DNA from: CAZYME01 sp964648115
GTDB taxonomy: Bacteria; Pseudomonadota; Gammaproteobacteria; Legionellales; Legionellaceae
Assembly: GCA_964648115.1 (NCBI GenBank)
Contig: CAZYME010000008.1
Coordinates: 12,009-76,008 of the forward strand
Length of the DNA stretch: 64,000 nt
Direction: 5' to 3'
Part shown: positions 51,206 through 59,562 of the stretch, in pieces
How the letters are laid out: each line of letters starts with the position of its first letter
How positions within the stretch are numbered: position 1 is the first letter of the stretch
Translations under genes and position numbers: made by a program
Notes under the pieces: generated by a model
The model's database searches: none
What the model was told of the DNA's origin: nothing
What the model saw: the letters and a program-made list of their open reading frames with translations, nothing else

Positions 51206-51307
51206 TCAGTAACCTCAATGAGACATTCAAACAAATTGCCACCAATTATATACATATACCTTGTGTACTACAAAGATCCGAGCTTTTCAAGAGAGTACTC
51301 ATTCATC

Positions 51308-51395
51308 TGTGTCATCTTCGCGTAGGCGGGATCCATTCTGACTACTGGACTGTGCCTCATTGAAGATGGATTCCCGCCTACGCGGGAATGACACA
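51308..51395. repeat. GTAGGCGGGATCCAT..ATGGATTCCCGCCTACGCGGG inverted repeat
   Basis: Same family as 18358-18445; arms of about 30 bases. It lies upstream of gdhB and past the end of the L,D-transpeptidase gene. Confidence 0.85.
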
Positions 51396-51412
51396 GTTCT
51401 TTGAACACTCTC

Positions 51413-51910
51413 CTATTCAATACAAATTCGTGTTCGGATTTGCACCCAATCTGCTAAAGCGATCACATCAGCATTTCTCATGCGAACACAACCACGCGAG
51501 CCCGGTATACCAAGTGGGGTGGTATCAGGTGTACCATGGATGTATATGTAACGCTCTAAACTATCTACCTGCCCGCCTTTGTTCCGCCCTGGCTCTAAGC
51601 CATCTAGCTGCAATATACGGGTTAAGATCCAATCTCTATCCGGAAATTGTGCAGCAAATTCAGGACTATATATTTCACCTGTCCAAACACGTCCTACAAA
51701 CACACTGTTAACTGCACTACCTGAACCAATAATACTGTGAATCTGGTGCCAACCTCTGGGAGTACATTCACTCCCCATTTGCTCCCCAAGTCCATTTTTA
51801 CCAGTAGAAACAGGATACGTGTAACAAAGCACATCATTTTCATAACAATGCATCAACTGGGATTGTGCCAGTATCATAATCAATTGATTATTAATAATTT
51901 TTTCAGTCAT
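51413..51910 (-). CDS. L,D-transpeptidase (YkuD domain)
   Basis: 165-residue YkuD-type protein. The catalytic motif IHGTPDTTPLGIPGSRGCVRM contains the active cysteine. The family forms 3-3 peptidoglycan cross-links or attaches lipoproteins. No signal peptide is visible, which is unusual for a periplasmic enzyme; small YkuD proteins of this kind (YafK/YbiS-like) occur in Legionella. Its start overlaps the upstream aldehyde dehydrogenase stop by eight bases. Confidence 0.85.
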   Translation of the reverse strand: MTEKIINNQLIMILAQSQLMHCYENDVLCYTYPVSTGKNGLGEQMGSECTPRGWHQIHSIIGSGSAVNSVFVGRVWTGEIYSPEFAAQFPDRDWILTRILQLDGLEPGRNKGGQVDSLERYIYIHGTPDTTPLGIPGSRGCVRMRNADVIALADWVQIRTRICIE

Positions 51911-53273
51911 TAATCACTACCGTTTTTGTATTCACAAACTCTAAAATCCCCTCTCGTGATAATTCACGCCCAAACCCCGAATGTTTTATACCACCAAATG
52001 GTAGCCGAGGATCAGATGCAACAAATCCATTGACAAAGCACGAGCCTACTTCCATTTCGTATGTCGCAATTTGCTCACCCCGAGCAAGATCGCGGGTAAA
52101 CACCGCTGCTCCCAAACCATATGGGCTTTGATTTGCCAGCGTAATTGCATGAGCTTCATCTGTAGCGATAATAATCGCTAGAACTGGGCCAAACAGTTCT
52201 TCATCAAAAGCAGGCATACCAGGTCGCACTTTCGTAAGAATCGTGGGCGGGTAATAGTACCCTTTTCGTTTAGGAATCTCTCCCCCTAAAAGTATATGAG
52301 CACCTTTTTCAACGCTTGCTAGAACTTGTTGATGCAGTGTTTCACGTAAGTCTTCACGCGCCATAGGCCCTAACTTTGTTGTGGGATCAAGGGGGTCACC
52401 CAGCTGATACTCTTTAACCAATTTAACAATTTTATCCGTTAATTCCTGCCCTATCTCCTTTACTGCGATAATACGCTTTGCAGCAATACAAACTTGCCCC
52501 GTATTATTTAGTCGAGACGTTACAATGCACTGCGCAGCTAAATCTAAATCCGCATCAGCAAGAATCACATAAGGGTCATTCCCGCCCAGCTCAAGTACTG
52601 CTTTTTTCAAATGACTTGCAGCATTTGCAGCAACAATACTGCCAGCACGCTCACTCCCTGTCAGCGTTACCGCGACAATTTTATCATGCGCAATTACAGC
52701 TGCTGCCATGTCGTTATCTAATATAAAATGTTGGAATAAATACTGAGGAAAGCCCGCCTCCAAAAATAACTCTGCAATGGCATTGCCGGTACCAGTAGAA
52801 ATAGGCGCATGTTTTAAAATAGCTGCATTCCCAGCCATAATAGTTGGAGCAGCAAATCGAAATACTTGCCAGAAAGGAAAATTCCAAGGCATGATAGCAA
52901 ACACCACACCTAAGGGTTGGTAACACACGAAACTTTTCTTTTTATCGGTTTTGATTTCATGTGAGGCAAGATACGCTTTTGCATGCTCTGCGTAATGCTC
53001 ACAAACCCAAGCACACTTTTCAATCTCAGCCTTGCCAGCAGTAATAGGCTTACCCATTTCACAAGCCATAAGTTTTGCATATTCATCCTGTTTTTGGCGC
53101 AGAAGTTTAGCAAGCATAAACATGTGACGTCTTCGCGTATCTAGCGTCGTTTTTCTAAAGCTTTGGTAACAGATGTGTGCTGCATTGATCAGTTCAATGG
53201 CTTGTTCTTTCTTGAAAAGCGAATATTGTTGCAGTATTTGTTCTGTTGCTGGATTGGTCGTTTGAATTTGCAT
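51903..53273 (-). CDS. NAD(P)-dependent succinate-semialdehyde dehydrogenase-type aldehyde dehydrogenase
   Basis: 456 residues, aldehyde dehydrogenase superfamily. Catalytic cysteine in NNTGQVCIAAKR, glutamate in LELGGNDPYV, NAD-binding MPWNFPFWQ and LTGSERAGS, C-terminal LPFGGIKHSGFGRELS. Closest by pattern to E. coli YneI (Sad). The short C-terminus supports that group, but the substrate is not proven. Together with gdhB it would serve amino-acid breakdown. Confidence 0.85.
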   Translation of the reverse strand: MQIQTTNPATEQILQQYSLFKKEQAIELINAAHICYQSFRKTTLDTRRRHMFMLAKLLRQKQDEYAKLMACEMGKPITAGKAEIEKCAWVCEHYAEHAKAYLASHEIKTDKKKSFVCYQPLGVVFAIMPWNFPFWQVFRFAAPTIMAGNAAILKHAPISTGTGNAIAELFLEAGFPQYLFQHFILDNDMAAAVIAHDKIVAVTLTGSERAGSIVAANAASHLKKAVLELGGNDPYVILADADLDLAAQCIVTSRLNNTGQVCIAAKRIIAVKEIGQELTDKIVKLVKEYQLGDPLDPTTKLGPMAREDLRETLHQQVLASVEKGAHILLGGEIPKRKGYYYPPTILTKVRPGMPAFDEELFGPVLAIIIATDEAHAITLANQSPYGLGAAVFTRDLARGEQIATYEMEVGSCFVNGFVASDPRLPFGGIKHSGFGRELSREGILEFVNTKTVVIND

Positions 53274-53381
53274 AAGTTCCTTACAATATTTCTAAGAAAA
53301 ACTAAAATAACTGTAATTTGTTTTCAATTACTGCGCTACAATTCTTGCACCTATGTTTTAAATATTGTTACTATTTTTCTA

Positions 53382-53519
53382 GGGTCTGTTGACAATTGCT
53401 CTATAAGGCCTACGTGGCGCGGCTTGTCCGCGCCATCCAGGAGATCTCTGGATACCGTGGACAAGCCACGGTACGTAGGCACTTTAGAGAATTTGAGAAT
53501 ATGAATTGTCAACAGACCC
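53382..53519. mobile_element. Complete MITE (no transposase) with 16-base perfect inverted ends and TA duplication
   Basis: GGGTCTGTTGACAATT at 53382-53397 and its exact complement at 53504-53519, flanked on both sides by TA (within CTAG). The interior carries the CGCGGCTTGTCCGCGCCATC hairpin. The ends and the TA target suggest mobilisation by an IS630/Tc1-type transposase elsewhere in the genome. Nothing else is seen in 53274-53569. Confidence 0.85.
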
Positions 53520-53569
53520 TAGAGCATTCTGCCAAGCGGTAGGAATACCATTACTAATTAGGATAACGA

Positions 53570-54340
53570 ATGAGCACTAAAGAATTCCGCACCAAATTCA
53601 TAGCCTATTTTTCTGCTTGGGCGGTGCATGCATTTACCGCAAGTGGCACATTCGTAGGGATATTGACCCTTGTTAAAATTTATCAACACCAATATTTACA
53701 TGCATTATGGCTGATGGGTGTAACAGTAGTAATTGATGCAGTGGACGGCTCATTGGCCAGACTCGTTCATGTTAAAAAAGTTTTGCCTGGTATTGATGGT
53801 GCTTTGCTAGACAATATTATCGATTATTTAAATTACGTAATCACCCCATGCTTTTTCCTGCTGGTAAAGCCTGACATGCTGCCTTCTTTCTACTCCATAT
53901 GGATTATTATTGCGATAACCCTGACATCCTCTTACCAATTTTGTCAATCTGATGCTAAAACCCCTGATCATTTCTTCAAGGGCTTCCCCTGCTATTGGAA
54001 TTTTGCTGTATTTTATATGTTTATTTTTAATACATCGATGACAACTAACGCATTCATATTAACTGTTCTCTGTATTTTAATTTTTATTCCAATTAAATAT
54101 GTTTACCCTTCACGTCTTGATTATTTAACTGAATCAAAGAAGCTAAAAATTTTGATGCATAGCTGCTCTGCACTTTATGGAATAAGCTCTGTGCTAACAC
54201 TGTGGTATTATCCACAAAATGAACCTCTTTGGTTAAGCATCTCATTAGGTTATGTGATCATGTACTTGGTATTAAGTATCTACAGGACATATTCACCCAT
54301 GATTATGGCAAAAATTACAGCGCACAGAGAAGAAAATTAA
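53570..54340 (+). CDS. pcs: Phosphatidylcholine synthase
   Basis: Inner-membrane CDP-alcohol phosphotransferase that makes phosphatidylcholine from CDP-diacylglycerol and choline. The motif DAVDGSLARLVHVKK...GALLDNIIDY matches D-x2-D-G-x2-A-R-x(n)-G-x3-D-x3-D. Eight or so hydrophobic segments and 256 residues fit Pcs. Legionella uses this route with host choline; the same is inferred here. RBS AGGA eight bases upstream. Confidence 0.92.
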   Translation: MSTKEFRTKFIAYFSAWAVHAFTASGTFVGILTLVKIYQHQYLHALWLMGVTVVIDAVDGSLARLVHVKKVLPGIDGALLDNIIDYLNYVITPCFFLLVKPDMLPSFYSIWIIIAITLTSSYQFCQSDAKTPDHFFKGFPCYWNFAVFYMFIFNTSMTTNAFILTVLCILIFIPIKYVYPSRLDYLTESKKLKILMHSCSALYGISSVLTLWYYPQNEPLWLSISLGYVIMYLVLSIYRTYSPMIMAKITAHREEN

Positions 54341-54417
54341 AGGGTTGTAAAACAATAACATGGACATTATTTTGATATGAATTAAAATAGCACGCATAAA
54401 ATTTATTGGAATCCACT

Positions 54418-54903
54418 ATGTTATTGAACACCAAACGATTATTGCTCCTTCTATTTACAACCTTTTTTGCAGCCAATGCCGTTTCAGGCCCATTACCTCG
54501 CGGCTGCGAGGTAACCGGTTTTGGCTATAGCGAAAATTATCTTGTATTGAATGAACATGGCGCTCAAGCTCTTTACCTATTACAAAATCGCTCAAATAAG
54601 CATATCGAGCTAGAGCTCCATCAAACAAGCGAAGTCTTTATGAGCCCTAAATTACGTAGCAAACTAGAACCTTTAAACTGGTCAGCCTTTGCATCTGATG
54701 TAGAAAATCAATATTTCAAGTGTCTTACACAAGACGGAGACAATACTACGATACTGAACTGCCGTGATGTCTTGGAGATCTGTCAATATCCCCGTGTTAA
54801 ATTTGCTTTAAGTAATATGGGAAATTATTGGGTATCGACGAACAAAGAACAAGGACAAGTTATAAAGGATGCGGTTGCAAAAGGAATTTGGCTTCGCTGG
54901 TGA
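54418..54903 (+). CDS. EnhB-like predicted periplasmic protein
   Basis: Signal peptide MLLNTKRLLLLLFTTFFAANAVSG, then about 140 residues with four cysteines. Motifs such as LNWSAFASD and CQYPRVKFALSNMGNYWVSTNK resemble, from memory, the Legionella enhanced-entry protein EnhB family. ATG at 54418 is preferred over the TTG that opens the frame at 54406. Its stop is followed within four bases by the next gene. The function of EnhB is unclear; a role in envelope or host entry is family knowledge. Confidence 0.55.
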   Translation: MLLNTKRLLLLLFTTFFAANAVSGPLPRGCEVTGFGYSENYLVLNEHGAQALYLLQNRSNKHIELELHQTSEVFMSPKLRSKLEPLNWSAFASDVENQYFKCLTQDGDNTTILNCRDVLEICQYPRVKFALSNMGNYWVSTNKEQGQVIKDAVAKGIWLRW

Positions 54904-54907
54904 TTGT

Positions 54908-55411
54908 GTGAATAAAAATAGTTTAGCACCATGGTTTTTTTCTATAGGCATCATAGGTGCTTGCATTATTTTATATGGCTTAACACAGCCTATTGTGCCC
55001 CAAATATACTATGTAGTAGGTGCTGGTTTTTTGCTTATGACAGCTATCTACTTTCAACTGACCTATTTCGTAGCACTTGAGCTTATTCTTATCGCCGGTC
55101 ACGGTGCAATTCTTCTAGGTATTGGCCCGGTTCTACAAGCGGTGTTACCTATTTTGTTATCTATACAGTTTTTAGCCTATTACATATTAAGCGGCCGCCT
55201 AGAAAGTATTTTTCGCCTGATTGGCATAGCAGGGATTGCATTATTATCTATAGCGTTTGCTTATACAAATCCTTGGCTCTTCCTTTATGGAAGCTTAGGA
55301 GTAGGTATCTTTGCGTTTTACCAAGTTTACCAAGGGTATCGAGCCGCGTTATTGTGGGGTGTTTTCAACATAGTCTATATAGGCATTGCTGCTTATAAGC
55401 TTGTATTTTAA
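54908..55411 (+). CDS. Uncharacterised membrane protein
   Basis: About 167 residues, almost entirely hydrophobic, with about six transmembrane helices (WFFSIGIIGACIILYGL, IYYVVGAGFLLMTAIYF, FVALELILIAGHGAILLGI and so on). GTG at 54908 just after the EnhB-like stop is the likely start; an ATG at 54869 would overlap by 35 bases. Probably co-transcribed with the gene upstream. Not recognised. Confidence 0.65.
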   Translation: MNKNSLAPWFFSIGIIGACIILYGLTQPIVPQIYYVVGAGFLLMTAIYFQLTYFVALELILIAGHGAILLGIGPVLQAVLPILLSIQFLAYYILSGRLESIFRLIGIAGIALLSIAFAYTNPWLFLYGSLGVGIFAFYQVYQGYRAALLWGVFNIVYIGIAAYKLVF

Positions 55412-55505
55412 TAATACGAGTAAGTCTCTGTTAGTGTTGAAGATCATAGCCATATCACGATAAGATGGAATGCTAAAAACGCCTAGAAAAGCTTAAGAGA
55501 AATTT

Positions 55506-56063
55506 ATGGTTAAAACATTATCTTCCATGTTGCCCCTCGGCACATATGCACCGCAGTTTTCACTACTAGATCCCCTGAGTGGAAAAACAGTTAGCTTGAA
55601 TGGCACTGAAAAGTCGCTTGCTACTGTAATTATGTTCATTTGCAACCATTGCCCTTATGTTAAGCATGTAAATAAGGGGCTGCCACGCCTTGCAAATGAT
55701 TATGAGAATAAAAAAGTGCGCTTTATTGCTATAAATTCTAATAATATAGAAGATTATCCCGATGATTCCCCAGAAAATATGAAAAAAATAGCAATTAATC
55801 AAGGATACTCTTTCCCATATTTATTTGATGAAACACAGGAAGTAGCTAGAGCATATCAAGCAGCATGTACTCCGGATTTTTATGTTTTCGATAAGAATAT
55901 GATGCTCGCCTACCGAGGACAATTTGACGACTCAAGGCCAGGCAACAACATAAAAGTAAGCGGAAACTCAATCCGCATGGCTCTTGATTGTTTGCTTGAC
56001 GGTAAACCTGTCCCGGATAATCAAAAACCGAGTATAGGGTGCAATATTAAATGGAAGGAATAA
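55506..56063 (+). CDS. Thioredoxin-fold (AhpC/TSA-like) protein
   Basis: 185 residues with the CxxC active site C46-N-H-C49 (MFICNHCPYVKHV), GTYAPQFSLLD at the start and a TPDFYVFD cis-proline loop. This is the thiol-disulphide / peroxiredoxin-like family often annotated as PRX_like1, cytoplasmic as no signal is present. Substrate unknown. It has an AAGAGA RBS upstream and is followed by a palindromic repeat. Confidence 0.85.
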   Translation: MVKTLSSMLPLGTYAPQFSLLDPLSGKTVSLNGTEKSLATVIMFICNHCPYVKHVNKGLPRLANDYENKKVRFIAINSNNIEDYPDDSPENMKKIAINQGYSFPYLFDETQEVARAYQAACTPDFYVFDKNMMLAYRGQFDDSRPGNNIKVSGNSIRMALDCLLDGKPVPDNQKPSIGCNIKWKE

Positions 56064-56098
56064 CCAATTTCTCGTTGTAACAGCCCTTTTATTAACAT

Positions 56099-56177
56099 GT
56101 AGCCCGTATGAAGCGAAGCGTAATGCGGGATCATCAGTGTCGATCCCCTGCATTACGCTTCGCTCCATACGGGCTAC
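56099..56177. repeat. GTAGCCCGTATGAAGCG..CCATACGGGCTAC palindromic repeat
   Basis: Nearly perfect inverted repeat of 79 bases between the convergent ends of the thioredoxin-fold gene and rplI. Confidence 0.9.
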
Positions 56178-56188
56178 ATTTTTTTATA

Positions 56189-56638
56189 TTACTTCGCAGC
56201 AACAATTTCCAATTGCAAATTAGCAATTACGTCACTGTGCACGTGAATTTCAATTACATACTGGCCAATTGAGTGTAATGGACCTTCTGGCATGACAATT
56301 TCACGCTTGCAGACTTCGATTGATTGAGCCAATAGAGCGTCTCTGACTTCATTAGGGCCAACAGAGCCATACAGTTTACCTTCATCACTAGCCTGAGCTG
56401 AAATGATTACGGTAGTATCATTCATTTTTGCTGCACGTTGTTCTGCATTTGAAAGATCTACTTTTGCCTTTTTCTCAAGATCCGCACGACGTTCATTAAA
56501 ATGTGCAATACTTTTCTCTGTGGCAAATACAGCTTTGTTTTGTGGAATAAGGAAGTTACGGCCATAACCAGGCTTCACATTCACTTTATCACCCAAGTTC
56601 CCCAAATTTCTGACTTTTTCTAATAAAATTACTTGCAT
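56189..56638 (-). CDS. rplI: 50S ribosomal protein L9
   Basis: 149 residues. N-terminal domain MQVILLEKVRNLGNLGDKVNVKPGYGRNFLIPQNKAV is the L9 signature, then a long connecting helix and a C-terminal domain ending VIEIHVHSDVIANLQLEIV. Last gene of rpsF-rpsR-DUF2232-rplI. Confidence 0.97.
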   Translation of the reverse strand: MQVILLEKVRNLGNLGDKVNVKPGYGRNFLIPQNKAVFATEKSIAHFNERRADLEKKAKVDLSNAEQRAAKMNDTTVIISAQASDEGKLYGSVGPNEVRDALLAQSIEVCKREIVMPEGPLHSIGQYVIEIHVHSDVIANLQLEIVAAK

Positions 56639-56650
56639 CTTACTAACCCC

Positions 56651-57568
56651 TCATATTGTTTTACCTGCATCAGAAAGCAGGTATAACCTTAAATTAAATA
56701 AACTATCCAACGAGCCGAAAATTACGTAAACAGGTAACATGATAAACGGTAACAGCAAAAGTGATGCTATCGAGAAGATCATCAATCTTAGTGGGCGTTG
56801 CTTTGCTAGCACATTGAAACTTAAACTTAAACCGGCAAGCATGAAATAGAATATCAGTATTGGTAACAGGCTCATTGCAATCACACTTTGTTGATTTGCC
56901 GCAATAAATACAATTACTAATAATAAAAGCTCTATCTTATCACCACGGAAAGTTAACATTTCCCGTTTGAAGCCTCCCGGATAGAAAAGCTGTGATTGCA
57001 CAAAACGCGCTAACATCAACGATAAACTTGCTGAAAAAACAATCCCTACAGTTTGTAATCCAAGCAAATAACTCGCAAGAATCATTTGATTCAAGCCAGT
57101 TTTATTGTTAATAAGCGTTAATAATGAGCTATCACTTTGTAACTCACGAAGCGCTGCCTGCATATACAGATACTGGGCCGTAATAAACTCTGGCATGTAC
57201 ATCTGTAATAACACTACAGCAATTACAATCTGAAGAAAAAAGGCACTTGCAACAGCACGCCAACTGGTGGTTAAACGCAATACACATGCCGCTAAAAAAG
57301 CGGGCATGAAAACAAGCAATGCGTTTAATAAGGCGATGGTTGCAGTCGTAGAAGAAAAAGACAAGGCAAAGTAGGCGCCCATTGCTGGAATCAGCACTAA
57401 AAAGCCCTTCTGCCACCCTTTTCTTAACGCTATCAATACAACTAAGGCTACTGACAGCCATGCTGTATAAGGCAACAATGCCAAAACAACGGCATGCAAC
57501 ATTGCATACCGCTCATTTTCCAGCAGAAATTGTCCTTGTTTACGTATATGCCCGCTCAACCACGCCAT
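56651..57568 (-). CDS. DUF2232 membrane protein
   Basis: 305 residues with about eight hydrophobic segments. Position between rpsR and rplI is the usual place of the DUF2232 family in gammaproteobacteria. Function unknown; the family is sometimes linked to small-molecule transport. It starts three bases after the rpsR stop. Confidence 0.85.
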   Translation of the reverse strand: MAWLSGHIRKQGQFLLENERYAMLHAVVLALLPYTAWLSVALVVLIALRKGWQKGFLVLIPAMGAYFALSFSSTTATIALLNALLVFMPAFLAACVLRLTTSWRAVASAFFLQIVIAVVLLQMYMPEFITAQYLYMQAALRELQSDSSLLTLINNKTGLNQMILASYLLGLQTVGIVFSASLSLMLARFVQSQLFYPGGFKREMLTFRGDKIELLLLVIVFIAANQQSVIAMSLLPILIFYFMLAGLSLSFNVLAKQRPLRLMIFSIASLLLLPFIMLPVYVIFGSLDSLFNLRLYLLSDAGKTI

Positions 57569-57571
57569 TTT

Positions 57572-57799
57572 TTATCGATGGCTATCGCAATAAGGCAACA
57601 AACCTAAAAACCTTGCGTGTTTGATGGCTTTCGCTAATTGGCGTTGGAAACGCGTTTGAATACCTGTTATACGGCTCGGAACGATTTTACCCGTTTCAGA
57701 TATGTAGTTTTTTAGGGTATTGATATCTTTATAATCGATTTCACCACCAGTTTCGGTAGTAAACCGTGCCATTTTTTTACGACGAAAATATACTGACAT
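57572..57799 (-). CDS. rpsR: 30S ribosomal protein S18
   Basis: 75 residues with EIDYKDINTLKNYISETGKIVPSRITGIQTRFQRQLAKAIKHARFLGLLPY, the S18 core that binds S6 and 16S rRNA. Twelve bases after rpsF. Confidence 0.97.
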   Translation of the reverse strand: MSVYFRRKKMARFTTETGGEIDYKDINTLKNYISETGKIVPSRITGIQTRFQRQLAKAIKHARFLGLLPYCDSHR

Positions 57800-57811
57800 G
57801 AATGCTCTCCG

Positions 57812-58150
57812 TTAAGCTGCGCGTGTTTCTTTTTCTTTCTTCATCATCACCGATTCACTAGTAATCGCTTGTTTCTGACAAATAACTAAATTTCTTAAAA
57901 TAGCATCATTAAATTTAAACGCTGTTTTAAGCTCCTCCAGAGCAGCCTGGTTACACTCTATATTCATCAGAATATAATGCGCCTTATGCACATCATTGAT
58001 AGGGTAAGCTAATTGTCTGCGCCCCCAATCTTCTTCACGGTGAATGGTGCCTTCGTGCTTGCTAATAATGCCCTTATAGCGCTCAACCATTGCTGGAACT
58101 TGCTCGCTTTGATCAGGGTGCACGAGAAACACAATTTCGTAATGCCTCAT
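57812..58150 (-). CDS. rpsF: 30S ribosomal protein S6
   Basis: 112 residues: MRHYEIVFLVHPDQSEQVPAMVERYK, then EDWGRRQLAYPINDVHKAHYILMNIE. First gene of the ribosomal operon. The tail is short, without a polyglutamate extension site. The region 58151-58335 upstream is shared with the divergent csrA-like gene. Confidence 0.97.
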   Translation of the reverse strand: MRHYEIVFLVHPDQSEQVPAMVERYKGIISKHEGTIHREEDWGRRQLAYPINDVHKAHYILMNIECNQAALEELKTAFKFNDAILRNLVICQKQAITSESVMMKKEKETRAA

Positions 58151-58335
58151 ACTGTCTCCTTGTGGATTAAAAGCCTTCTCGAAAATATTCGGAGTAAGGC
58201 AAGGTTTAAAAAACGCTCGATCATAACTTATTTAATGGAAGTGAGCAATTTATTGATGCGCTCGTTCAACCAAAAAGATTGTATTTGTCTTATAAATAAG
58301 TTATAACATATTAAAAAATAACAAGGTTTTTCTCC

Positions 58336-58533
58336 ATGAACATCGTCACTTTATCTTTTGAGGAAACTCTCTACATTTCCCTGGAGGGTGAAATTGTTCA
58401 ATTAGTGGCCTTCAAAACCCCTGAGCACGGTAATATTAAATTTGGTGTTCAAGCCCCTCGATCGATCAATGTTCATCGTGAAGAAATTTACCATGCGATT
58501 AAGCAAAAACAAGAGCAAGGCGCTCCCGAATAA
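58336..58533 (+). CDS. Divergent CsrA paralogue
   Basis: 65 residues aligning with CsrA from ETL (residue 10) to the end: FGVQAPRSINVHREEIYHAIKQKQ, keeping the C-terminal arginine (R48, E. coli R44). The first strand, MLILTRR in CsrA, reads MNIVTLS here, so the second RNA-contact residues R6/R7 are absent. CsrA binds GGA-containing hairpins to control translation. This paralogue may bind differently or form heterodimers; inference. Possible promoter TTGTAT-N17-TATAAC in the upstream region. Confidence 0.8.
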   Translation: MNIVTLSFEETLYISLEGEIVQLVAFKTPEHGNIKFGVQAPRSINVHREEIYHAIKQKQEQGAPE

Positions 58534-58552
58534 TTTTGGTACGGTAATTACC

Positions 58553-58624
58553 GTAGGTTGGGTCATTGACCCAACAATAAACCTTCGATTTCAGCACCGC
58601 TGTTGGGTCTATGACCCAACCTAC
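58553..58624. repeat. GTAGGTTGGGTC..GACCCAACCTAC inverted repeat
   Basis: Two TTGGGTCa(t)TGACCCAA palindromes in mirror arrangement between the csrA-like gene and the PAP2 gene. Confidence 0.9.
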
Positions 58625-58656
58625 ATGTCAAACCCTTATGAACGGGTCTAATAGGC

Positions 58657-59544
58657 ATGCAAATTCTATATATTCTATACACCGCTATTATTCTTTTGTT
58701 CCTATCAATAACAGCCATTGCTGTAAATTTTTTTGGTTATCAATATACCGGCAATAATTACTTTCCACCGCATGCCTCTTACATGCTGCTAGCATTAGCT
58801 CTTATGTATATCGGTTTCTTACTTCAATTCGGCCGTTCTAGTCAGATTGTAGCTATATTAAAAGAAACCATTTTCTTTTTTCTAGTCATGTCATTGCTAG
58901 CATTAGCTACGAATGCGACTCAATACACACCTTTTCCTATCATTGATAAACATATTCTAATGCTTGAGAAATCTCTAGGTATTAATATTGAAAGTATCAT
59001 TGCTTGGACTCAAACAAAACCATTGTTTAAGAAAATATTGGAATTTATCTATGATACCCTACCCTACCAGATGGCATATATACCTCTACTCATTATTGCA
59101 ACAAAGAGATGGCATGTAATCCGCGAGTATTATTTTCTCTTTCTGTTCAGTGCGCTACTGGGATTTACATTTTATTATTTTTTCCCAACCACTGCACCAG
59201 CAAGCATTATTCACAGTCCTTATTTTAGCGAATCGCAACAAGCAACTGGGCTTAAATTTATGCAAATACATCAGCATCAACAACCTACCACGCTTGATGG
59301 TGGTCTGATTGCATTACCTTCGTTCCATGTGATTTGGGCATGGCTTTGTCTTTACTTGCTAAAAAGTTGGCCACTTGCATTTATTATCATGTTGCCAGTC
59401 AATTTGTTACTCATCGCATCTTGCGTATTGCTAGGCTGGCATTACCCGTTAGATGTATTGGGAGGCATCGTAGTTATTATTTTCTCTCATGGCGTTTACA
59501 CATTTATTTTAGCCCGTATGGAGCACAGCGTAATGCGAGAATAG
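58657..59544 (+). CDS. PAP2-superfamily membrane phosphatase or phosphotransferase
   Basis: 295 residues, about six transmembrane helices. Catalytic motifs LPSFH (C2) and GWHYPLDVLGGIVV (C3) are clear; the first motif is not classical. This arrangement is typical of PAP2_3/inositolphosphotransferase-like enzymes acting on lipid phosphates or phosphoinositol lipids. The last residues (ARMEHSVMRE) come from a palindromic repeat (59510-59543). Confidence 0.82.
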   Translation: MQILYILYTAIILLFLSITAIAVNFFGYQYTGNNYFPPHASYMLLALALMYIGFLLQFGRSSQIVAILKETIFFFLVMSLLALATNATQYTPFPIIDKHILMLEKSLGINIESIIAWTQTKPLFKKILEFIYDTLPYQMAYIPLLIIATKRWHVIREYYFLFLFSALLGFTFYYFFPTTAPASIIHSPYFSESQQATGLKFMQIHQHQQPTTLDGGLIALPSFHVIWAWLCLYLLKSWPLAFIIMLPVNLLLIASCVLLGWHYPLDVLGGIVVIIFSHGVYTFILARMEHSVMRE

Positions 59545-59562
59545 CCCCAAGGTTTGATCCAG

